A stretch of DNA of 64,000 nt from Plasmodium coatneyi (taxonomy: Eukaryota; Apicomplexa; Aconoidasida; Haemosporida; Plasmodiidae), in NCBI RefSeq assembly GCF_001680005.1, contig NC_033556.1, positions 186,001 through 250,000 of the forward strand. The letters are read 5' to 3'. The notes under the pieces were generated by a model, which saw only the letters and a program-made list of their open reading frames with translations, did no database searches and had not been told where the DNA came from. Both the position numbers and the translations under genes were made by a program. Shown piece by piece: positions 10,316-21,800 of the stretch; the stretch's first letter is position 1, and every line of letters begins with the position of its first letter.

Positions 10316-10945
10316 AGAAATGTTGTGTTAGGGGTGGTAGGGTGGAAGAAAGGTTGTTAGGGGTGGTAGGGTGGAAGAAAGGTTGTTAGGGGTGGTGGTG
10401 GTGGTAGGTGGATTGTTAGGTGGTAGTGTGGTAGGTGGATTGTTAGGTGGTAGTGTGGTAGGTGGGATGTTAGGTGGTAGGGTGGTAGGTGGGTTGTTAG
10501 GTGGGTTGTTAGGTGGGTTGTTAGGTGGGTTGTTAGGTGGTTTGTTAGGTGGTTTGTTAGGTGGGTTGTTAGGGTGGTAGGTGGGTTGTTGGGTGGTAGA
10601 TGGGTTGTTGGGTGGTAGGTGGTTTGTTGGGTGGTAGGTGGGTTGTAGGTGGGTTGTTGGGTGGTAGGTGGGTTGTTGGGTGGTAGGTGGGTTGTTGGGT
10701 GGTAGGTGGGTTGTTAGGTGGTAGGTGGGTTGTTAGGTGGTAGGTGGGTTGTTAGGTGGTAGGTGGGTTGTTAGGTGGTAGGTGGGTTGTTAGGTGGTAG
10801 GTGGGTTGTTAGGTGGTAGGTGGGTTGTTAGGTGGTAGGTGGGTTGTTAGGTGGTAGGTGGGTTGTTAGGTGGTAGGTGGGTTGTTAGGTGGTAGGTGGG
10901 TTGTTAGGTGGTAGGTGGGTTGTTAGGTGGTAGGTGGGATGTTAG
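10316..10945 (+). repeat. GT-rich minisatellite, 19-bp unit
   Basis: The plus strand is G/T-only over long stretches. From about 10690 to 10945 a regular 19-base unit GGTAGGTGGGTTGTTAGGT is repeated roughly 13 times; to the left the units are shorter and more variable (GGTGGGTTGTTA). The repeat lies immediately upstream (minus sense) of the orphan KIR tail exon, so it would be the intron of that gene. Dense GG/GGG runs could form G-quadruplexes on the plus strand. Confidence 0.9.
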
Positions 10946-11146
10946 GGGTGGTAGATGGAAGGATGGTTTGTTAAGGTTGTTAGGTTGGTTGGTCGAGGGA
11001 AAGGTTGTTACGGTGATAGGTGGATGGAAGGGAATGGGGTCTAAGGAGGAGGAAGGAAAGGAAGGGTTAGAAGGAAAGGGAGTGAAGGAGTGAGTGAAGG
11101 AAGGGGGTTTCAGGATGAGGAAGGAAAGGATGTCTAAGGAATGAAC

Positions 11147-11345
11147 GAATGGATTAAACGAATGGATTAAACGAATGGATTAAATGCATGGATTAGACGA
11201 ATGGAATGAACGAATGGATAATGAATGGAATGAACGAATGGATAATGAATGGAATGAACGAATGGATAATGAATGGAATGAACGAATGGAATGAACGAAT
11301 GATTACGAATGTAGAATGGTCGAATGAACGAATGTAGAATGGGAT
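11147..11345. repeat. AATG-rich tandem repeats (13-bp and 23-bp units)
   Basis: Starts with 13-base GAATGGATTAAAC units, then about three copies of a 23-base unit AATGAACGAATGGATAATGAATGG-like, then decays into GAATG words. It is contiguous with the GT-rich minisatellite and probably part of the same relic intron. Confidence 0.75.
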
Positions 11346-11346
11346 T

Positions 11347-12564
11347 GTAGAATGGGGGGGGTCATATTACACGCATTTAAAGTATATATTATAATTTTGA
11401 GCGTAGATTTTTTTGTATGTCACATAGTGTTAATTCTATTTTCAGTGTTCACTTCACTATGTTTTGGTTTATTTTGTATTTCTCGCATATGTACTCTTCC
11501 TTTTGGGCGAATAATTAATATAGGAACTCCTTAGGAACTTATTCCTTTCTTAGTTTATTTAGATATGATATTTTTTTGTGCAATATTCTTATTATACTTA
11601 ATGCGGGGAAGGGGTATTTCGAATTGTATGTGATGCATATAGGGAATTGTAGTATATTTGCAAGAAGAGAGTGTTCGGGTGTTGTTAAGTATTAATATAT
11701 GTAGTAGAGGCAGCATATCCATATATATTTCCTCTTTACATATAAAGAGTACCAACCAAACAAACAACAGCAACAATAATTTTAATTAGGGAATTTCGGG
11801 AATCACACTTCCACCCCTTTCACATGTGTTCCACATATTCCACATTTATTTCACGTACTCCATATATATTTCTCCCTTCCTCCACAAATACATATACTCC
11901 ATACAAAATATTGATGAACGCATAAATACGGTGACAAGAGTAAAATGCTCCTTATTATAGAATAAATGTATGCACTATGTAAATAATTCTTTAATAATGT
12001 TCCTGGGTAGGGGAATAGAACATTTTTCTATATCCGAATGAGGGAATTTAAAAATTTTTATTTTAGAAAGGATAGAATAATTATTTAATTAAAAGGGGAA
12101 GGAAACAAATAAGGAATAGTAAAGTATAAGGCAATAATAGAAGATTTCGCACATAGAATAATAATATAAAAAGAAAAATAAAAAAGTAGAAAACATGTTA
12201 AACAGCAACACCCTTCTTCCTTCAACTTACCATCTCCTTCCTCCTTTGCGTATTCCACAATGAATATACTTCACACATACACTTAATATATGAATAATAG
12301 ACCTTACATATGAATAAGATATGTACTCATAGTACCCATGTTCAGAATTAATTGCACGCTATTTGAAAAATAGGGAATAAATATTTAGCAGCACAAATAA
12401 GAAGTTCGTGTACCTTACTACATTATAATCATAATAAGAAGTATGAAAAATACTTGTACGCACAATCAGATTTAATACAAAAGAAATATGAACCAACAGT
12501 AGGATGAATATATTGTATAGGGAAAATACACAAAGTACGGGGAATCTGTGAAGAGTAAGGGAAA
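11347..12564. other. Intergenic, 5' flank of KIR gene 1
   Basis: AT-rich, with no KIR head exon on the minus strand that could complete the orphan tail. Contains a 17-base element (12217-12233) shared with the 5' flank of KIR gene 2. The minus-strand open frames at 11555-11776 and 12359-12577 have no recognisable features. Confidence 0.5.
12217..12233 (+). promoter_or_regulatory. Shared KIR upstream element, copy 1
   Basis: TTCCTTCAACTTACCAT, 348 bases before the KIR gene 1 start. An identical 17-mer lies 263 bases before the KIR gene 2 start. Its flanks are loosely similar, so this is at least a paralogous 5'-flank block; a role as a promoter element is inference. Confidence 0.4.
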
Positions 12565-13239
12565 ATGGCACGACCAAGGAACGCGCAAGCTATTTACAGC
12601 AGGTTCGATCCGTGGGCACAAAATGATGGATGCAAGGACAAATTTGAAGGAGGGGGCAAAGAAATAGAAGATATGCTAATTACATACGAAAATTCTAATG
12701 GCTCCGTGAAGAAAAAAATTATGAATACCTGGTGTAAAGGGAGAAAAGGATGGGGAAAAGGTTTACCGACGGGGGGTGATTGTTTTTCATTCTACTATTG
12801 GTTGGGAGATATAGTGTCCAGCATAAAAAATAGGAACAATGAGTTTCAGGATATTATGGCGTGTATATTTGAAAAAATAAAAAAAGTCCATGGTACAGAG
12901 GCATGTAATGACCTATGCCCTAATATAACCGAAGAGCAGTTTAAGGATTTAAAGGAGTTGCACGATTATACTAAAAATTTCGTAGGAATGAGAATAAGTA
13001 AAAGAGGGGATGGAAAAATTACCTATAATGAGCAATATAAGCCATACCTGGAGGAAGTTGTCCGTGTATATAAAAGAGGAATGGAACAATGTGGGAGTAA
13101 TACTCAAGGAAACTACTGTAGTGAATTCTATGAAATGTTTCGTATGAACAGAGGTAGGAAACTCCAGGAAGCAAAGGGCTTACTGGAACAATTAAAGGAT
13201 CAAGTGGGCCGTACAGCAAGTACGGTAGTTGTCCAACTT

Positions 13240-13271
<32 letters not shown>

Positions 13272-14656
13272 GCAGCAGCAACAACAACAACAGCAACCTC
13301 AACCTCCACAATTACCCTTCCCTGCTGCTGGACCACCAGCAAGGAGTGTAGGAGCAGGAGGTAACAAATGTGCATATAACCCAAATGTGTGTGTAATCCA
13401 GAAGTGCATCATTAATATTACTACTATTATTATTACTATGAAAAACAGGGAACACATACACGAGGAAGTACCTACACCCAGAGGGGTGTGAACCTGGCAC
13501 TTTAGGTTCAAACTGTACTTTTCATTATAATAAGACAATTCATTTTTTTTTTTTTTTTTTTTTCTTTTAGATTCAGTAGGTGATAGGGGGAAAACAGGTG
13601 ATGCAGGTATGGCAAGTAACAAATAAAATATGTATAATAACAAATAATATGTATATAACCCAAATGTATGATACCGAAGTATATATTATTATTATAAACA
13701 AAAAAAAAGAAGAAAGTATGTGCAACATATACAAATAAGAAAAAGGAGGAGCACATATTAAGAAGGAACACACGTGCACAAAGCACCTACATCCCCGTCG
13801 GTGCACCTAACATTTGTAGGTTCAAGGATGCATGATTTAACATGAACTGCCGCTTCCTTTTTTCTGTTGTCCATCTTTCAGGACAAAAAGGTGAAATGGG
13901 TCCAGCAGGTTCAGCAGGTCCAGCAGGTTCAGCAGGTTCAGCAGGTTCAGCAGGTTCAGCAGGTCCAGCAGGTCCAGCAGGTCCAGCAGGTTCAGCAGGT
14001 TCAGCAGGTTCAGCAGGTTCAGCCGGTCCAGTAGGTTCAGCCGGTCCAGTAGGTCCAGTTGGTGCACGTGGACCAGCAGGTCCACAGGGTCCACGAGGTG
14101 ATAAGGGTGAAACAGGTGAAAGAGATTCACCTGTTGTCCCAGGTACTATTCCTGGGATAGGTGGTATTTCTGGTGCTGGTACTCCAGCGGCAGCGGCTGC
14201 CGCAACTGCTGCAGCAGCGAAGGCTGCAGCCCCAGGACGTGGAATACCCCTTACCACCACAATTATCCCTTCCGCCGTTGGGGGAACAGCAGCAGTGTTA
14301 GCACTTCCCTTAGTTGGTTTCTTCCTATATAAGGTAAAATATTACCGCTGGAATAATATAAATAATAATAATTCCTGTACACTATTTTTATATGAACAAA
14401 TAAAAGCAGAATAAGATTTTTTTACACATACATGCTTTATACTCATTCCTAACCTTTCTTCTCCAACCCTTCCCTTTATTAGTACACCTCCATATTTTCT
14501 CATAAAGATAACTCATCTAACAGAAGAAAAAAGAGGTTCATTAGAAAAGAACGCAACACATCATTATCAGACGACGAAGACTCTTCCACAGAACTTTCAG
14601 AACAGGAATCGGAATCAGATTCCACCACAGTATATTCTATTCCATACAATAGGTAG
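12565..14656 (+). CDS. KIR/PIR variant antigen 1 with collagen-like and elastin-like modules
   Basis: Four exons: 12565-13360, 13571-13606, 13882-14333 and 14483-14656; junction phases agree and give 485 aa. Residues 1-215 are a PIR head with the family motifs [28 protein letters not shown] and paired cysteines. A 19-Gln tract (226-244) and a Pro-rich linker follow. Residues 269-358 are 30 perfect Gly-X-Y triplets, running unbroken across the exon 2/3 junction. Residues 363-394 are an elastin-like IPGIGGI...GTPAAAAAA segment. The membrane segment (about 407-427) is IIPSAVGG...FFLYK; the tail (429-485) is YTSIFSHK, a basic cluster, then an acidic/Ser end. KIRs are displayed on infected red cells. 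The start aligns with exon 1 of KIR gene 2 (AGAGTAAGGGAAAATG), but intron 1 is absent here. The exon structure is inferred, supported by phase and by continuity of the Gly-X-Y register. Confidence 0.88.
13579..14123 (+). repeat. Collagen-like Gly-X-Y repeat (30 triplets, interrupted by one intron)
   Basis: Triplets run GDR GKT GDA | [12 protein letters not shown] ... [27 protein letters not shown], with the intron 13607-13881 splitting a Gly codon (G|GA). The middle is GPA/GSA repeats with near-uniform codons (GGT CCA/TCA GCA). Residues 332-357 (14043-14120) are, from memory, identical to part of the C-terminal triple-helical domain of primate collagen alpha-1(I). Confidence 0.9.
14136..14231 (+). 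other. Elastin-like segment of KIR gene 1
   Basis: Residues 363-394 contain [17 protein letters not shown], an Ala tract with one Thr, and KAAA. From memory, tropoelastin has an alternating hydrophobic/Ala-Lys crosslink unit of the same order (VPGAIPGIGGIAGVG, TP, Ala-rich, KAA). I count only a few conservative differences. It lies directly after the collagen-like array and before the membrane segment. Confidence 0.7.
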
Positions 14657-15897
14657 TTCATTAAAGAAGGCGAACAAGGAATAGGAGAAGAGAGGGAAGG
14701 TTATTCTTATTTTTCTTCTTTTAAAAAGAATGGAAAAAAAGAAAAAGTAAATAGAAAAAAAGAACAAATAAGGGTAAAAAAAAGTGTACAGTATAATTTA
14801 ATAGTGCGCGTACAGGAACTAGCACAAAGTGTAATAATAATATGGAAAAAAAAGAAGTGAAAATGCTCAATCTAAAAGTAAGTGCATACACTATATGAAC
14901 ATGTTTTAAGTAAAATGTTAGGTAGATGTGGAACATTTTTTTGTTAGGGTAAATATTACAATTTAAAAATTTTCACTTTAGGAGGGGAAATGAATTACAT
15001 TTTAAGGTAAGGGCACAATTATATTTTAAGTGAAAAAATTATATTTTAGGTAAGTAAAATTTTCACTTTAGAGGGAAAAAGAATGAAAATTGTTTAATAT
15101 GATAAATAGGGGGGGGGAGGAATATATATATGTTATTCTTTTTTTTTTTTTTTTTTTTTCACATTTTCACATTTTCCTAAGAATTTCAACTTTTAAATTG
15201 AGGAGGAGTGAAGGGGAAGGGGAAAGTAATTGAAGGAAAATAATTAGCATATTCACATAGAATTCATGTTCACATGGTAAATGCATGTAATCATAGTAGG
15301 GAGTGTGGAATGTAGTGCTCCATAAATTGGGGATCAGAAGTATATGTTCCCATAGGAATGAATCTTAATGAATAATTTTTACATACGTGCAAAAATATTC
15401 TTTGATGCATAGAACATAATTTTTTTTAGAAATTTTTTCACTTTAAAGGAAGATATGTTTTTTAAAAGGTAAAAATTATATTTCATAAAAAAAGAATAAA
15501 TAAGAGTAGTAAAGAATGTAATAATAACAGTGAAGGGCGCTTACAAGAAGTATAGTAGTGTAAAAAGGAAAAAAAGCAGAAAAAAAGAAAGAACAAATAA
15601 GAAACATACGCCACATACCACAAAACCACTCTCGTTCCTTCAACTTACCATGCTATCTTCTCCTTATTTTATGTATTCAATAATTAATATTCCACATATA
15701 TTTTACATATAAATAATATATGTACATTCAAGTAATTCTTATTTACGATAAATTATATTCTGTAGGAATAAGAAAAAAAAAAATAAATAAAAATATTCAT
15801 CAAATGAATAAGTACAGAGGGAAATATGTTTCAATATGAGTATGTTATATGAATTCTCAACAAAAAAAGGAAAAGTGGAACAAAGAATAAGGAAAAA
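14657..15897. other. KIR-KIR intergenic region
   Basis: 3' flank of KIR gene 1 and 5' flank of KIR gene 2. Holds a short recurring motif TTTCACTTTAG (14971-14981, 15061-15071, and a variant near 15437), a T-run at 15138-15159 and the shared 17-mer at 15635. No gene seen. Confidence 0.5.
15635..15651 (+). promoter_or_regulatory. Shared KIR upstream element, copy 2
   Basis: Identical 17-mer to 12217-12233, here 263 bases before the start codon of KIR gene 2. Confidence 0.4.
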
Positions 15898-17841
<1,944 letters not shown>

Positions 17842-18879
17842 TGTAACATTGAATATAATGCCTCCCATTCCCCCCCTCTCCCCTACCATATAATTGTTGT
17901 CCCTACATTCCATACAGATAGGGAGGGAGACCCTCCCATATTAATGAAGGTGAGCCCGAAATATTCATTTTACCCTGGTAAGGGAAGGGGGTATATTTCC
18001 CGTGGTCTCCATTCCCTTTTTTTTTTTTTGCTATTTTGTGTGGTCCCCCATATCTTTTTTTTTTCCGTTCCTACATGTACGAAATAGTGAACGCTCTCCC
18101 CTGCCCCTCTCCCCTCAAGGAAAATTGTACATATGTCCAAATAAGAACAAAATCCTCCTGCACTGTGTACTTGGTGTCTTTAATAAATTTTAAGGATACA
18201 TCAAGTCGTGCACGTTCTGCCGAATTCTTAGATTCTTTTCCTTTGGTATTTATACCGTTTGAAAAAGTAGGTTTGCAGAACTCTTACGTTTTCCCCCCCT
18301 TCTGCCACGAATAGTGAGCATCCCCAACAGGATGCCCCATGTTATGCGGGGTACATTATTCAGGGATGTACCCAAATTACTACGTAATGTTTGTCCCCTA
18401 TAATTTTCCTTAACGCTTAAAGAGGAAACGTTCTGCCAAACTAAAAAAGGCAAACTTCAAAAATGAATATATTTTTTACAAAATTTTACTGAAATCAAGT
18501 TTTTAGAGAAAAAGTATTACAAAAACATAGGGTACTACAAAAAAAAAAGTGGTACATTGTGGCGGGAAAGTGTAAAATGCGGTAGGTAAATCTTCACAAA
18601 AAAAATCGGAACTTCCCAGGCCACCGACTTGTGGCATAAACACAAAGGGATGCGGAAGGGGAAAAAAGAAAAAAAATGAACTCCCGATTGGGTGTAAGCC
18701 ACAAATGAGCGTGCACCAGGTAATGATAGGCAATCCATTCGAATTTAAAAAATTAAAAATAAGTGGGAAATATTTAAAAAAAAGGAGCAACCGTTCTGCG
18801 AAGATGTGCGGAGGGAAGGCACATTCCTCCTGAGGAATACACTCACTCCCTGCATGTTACATTTGCTTCCGCGGAATGG
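17842..18879. other. Intergenic between KIR gene 2 and the kinase (convergent 3' ends)
   Basis: No gene seen. It is less AT-rich than most spacers. Three small hairpins lie in a row at 18318-18371: GCATCC/GGATGC with a 6-base loop, a CCCC/GGGG pairing, and GTACAT/ATGTAC with a 9-base loop. This is the boundary between variant genes and core genome. Confidence 0.45.
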
Positions 18880-21800
18880 TCAGGCGAAAATTTTGTTTTC
18901 CAAAATTTCGGAAACGCTACTATACTGATCGTCCAGGTCGAGCGATAAAGACCGCTTCAAAATTTCAATCAGGTAAATATTTTTGGCATTGATTTTGATC
19001 TGATTAAAATCTATTTTGATGTTCCGCAGTTTTTCAATTTCCTTCAAATTATTGTCCAGAAGGCAACTATTTTTGCAAAAATAAATATTATTATTCATTA
19101 GGTGTACGTCCATTAATTTTACGAAATAAGTGCAGGTTACGTTATGGAACAGGAAGGAAAAAGGAATGACTATGTCTTTATTTTTTTTCATCACTTCATT
19201 TTGCCATTTGTTGATACTTTTCCCTTCAAACATATAGGGGAAATTTTTAAAAAGAATTAAAAAAATAGTAACTCCAATGCTATATATGTCTGTCCTTATG
19301 CTATATATTCCCTTCAAGCAGTCCGGAGACATGTACTCCTTCGTCCCAACAATCAGATCGTTGCAAATTACTTTGTCCCCTTCGTTAATGAACGTCTTCT
19401 GCGTGTTGCCTGTGCATGCAGATAGGAGTCCATTCTCTATCTGACTTATATAATTGTAATTAATGGACGTTGTTTTCTTGCTGTTCCTGTGAATCATTAT
19501 ATAACTATCCGAGTAGGGAGGGTACATGATACAATTTTTCCGGTCTTCACTATTTCTCACAAATTTGTTCGTGTACGTGTTATTCGAGTAGAAGTTGTTC
19601 GTCAGGAACTGGCTTCCCCTCAGCACATTTCTCCCCCTCTTTGTAGCGTCCTCGGTCGTAATACATTCGCAGTTGTATGAGTGCTCCGGAAGGGCTTTGT
19701 ACACTTGCATGGAATTGGTGTGTACGCTGTTTTGGGCGAAGCTGGGATTGGTTAAGCTGCCATTGGTGCAGTAAGCTTGGGCGCAGTTCCCACTGGTGAA
19801 ATCCACTTTGGTGATATCCACCTTGGCGGCCTCGCCCCCCCTCCCGCAGCTACCAAAGTCATCCTCGTCGAACCCCCCCTTCGTGTCACTGCCATACAAG
19901 CAGCTTCCCTTCCACACAGGTACATCAAGCTCCCCATACATGTAAACACACATATCAAAATCAATTATGACAAGCTTCTCGAAATCCTTATCCTTGAACA
20001 TGAGGTTGTCCAGCTTAATATCTCTGTGAATGATCGAATTTGCATGCAGAGCGTTAATTCCGTTCAGTAGTTGGCAAATAATATCCTTCGCCTTCTCGAA
20101 AGGAATTTCCTCCTTCGACACATATTCGACGAGGTCTGTCCCTTCACATAATTCCATGACAATGAAAAAGTGAGAAGGGCCCTCCAGGACATCATAAATC
20201 TTCACTACATTATCGTTACTAATCTTCTGCACAATTCTGTAAATACTTATATATGTACTGTAGCTCATAATGGAGAGCTGCTTTTCTTTGTTCACACTTT
20301 TGATGGCCACGTATCTTCTGTTGTTTGGGTCGAAGCACTTATATACAAAATTGGAACTGTTATCCTTTATCAGTTTTACCAATTTGAAGTTGTTCCAAAT
20401 GTCTTCGCAGCTTCGTAGGCATTCCACAAATTTGTTTTCGCTGTGCAGGACACAGTTTAGATCGTTTTGATTTATGCTATTTCTCTCGCTATTTCGATAC
20501 ACCCATTTTTTATCCGAATGGTCAATCTTTTTGTCGTCTTCCTTGGGAATATTGTACCTTCCTCTGTGTGTTTCACTCCTTTTGACCATCCAGCATGGGT
20601 CCCTCCCCCCATGGTCATACATTCGGTGATTGTCTTTTTCTCTTCTTCCTTTTTCCCCCCCTAGTTTATGAGAGTTCACTCCAAAGGTTTTCTCAGCCCT
20701 GACCCATTCCTCGTGACTATCATATTCAGGGAGGGTCGTCTCCCCTTCCACTTCGCTAGCCTCTTCCGTTTGATCACTCTTAACGTTCTCCTGAAAATAC
20801 GATTGCCACATTTTTGTTGCTCTTCCTCGATGATTTCTATTTTTTCCTAGATTGCACATTTTGTAATGATTTCTCCTGTTGTGTGTTTTTCTGACACTTA
20901 TTTTTTCCTTTCCCCCAATAGGACCACACTTCCTGGTATGCATTTTTTTAACGGGGGTTTTACCTTCACATGTGGGAAACACAATGGACCACTTACCGGT
21001 TTGCTTTGCTCTTCGCATTGTTCTGCTTTTTAGCGAATAGTCCAGCTCAACTGTGCTATATATTTTGTCCCATTTGGTTAATTCTGTTCCACCGTGCGTG
21101 TTTATGCAGCTCCTTCTAGTTTTCCCTCCTTTTTGCTTCCTACCTGCGCTCATATCATTCGAAACTGTCGAATTTAGAGTTGTGTTTTCCTCCTGTATAC
21201 CTTTTATCGTACCCATAGAAGAAGGGTCTCCCCCGGATTCTTCACAAAAATGAGTCCCCACATTATTTTCCTTAAAAAAGGACATACTTGTTTTATCAGC
21301 GTGGCGCCCTTCGTGAACCCCTTTAAAGGAATGCTTCCCCTTTTTCCTGTTCCTGACACTGTCTTTCGTGTGGTCATTATTTAGGTTGACCCTTCTGTGC
21401 AATGCTGCATCAGTGGTCGTAACAGTCCCCCGATGAGTCTTTTTTTCTGCCCTACCAATTCGCACTACAGACTTTCCCATCCTGCTCATAGTGCAAAAAA
21501 GGGAGCTATCCACAAGATTAACGAACATTTGACATAATTCAATTATACCCCTTAAGTATTTATTTTTGGCAACTCTTTTTTCCATAATTGTGGTAACGTT
21601 TGTCTGATGGAAAGGTTTCACGTTCCTCTGATCAACAAATCTTTTGTGTCTAATTTTTTTCATTTCTAGCATTTGGACAACCCGCACACTTTGCTTAACC
21701 AGTTTATTGAACAGTCTTAGTGATCTTCTTTTACGAGTTTCCAAAATGGGATCATTATAGATGCATTTGCTTCTGTTTATTCTGCTCATTTGGCGCTTAT

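Noticed and set aside
13787..14260. 157-codon minus-strand ORF of Pro/Ala/Gly repeats opposite the collagen-like array
   Set aside because: Antisense of a GGTCCAGCAGGTTCA repeat; no exon signals or domains, while the plus frame is a coherent KIR.
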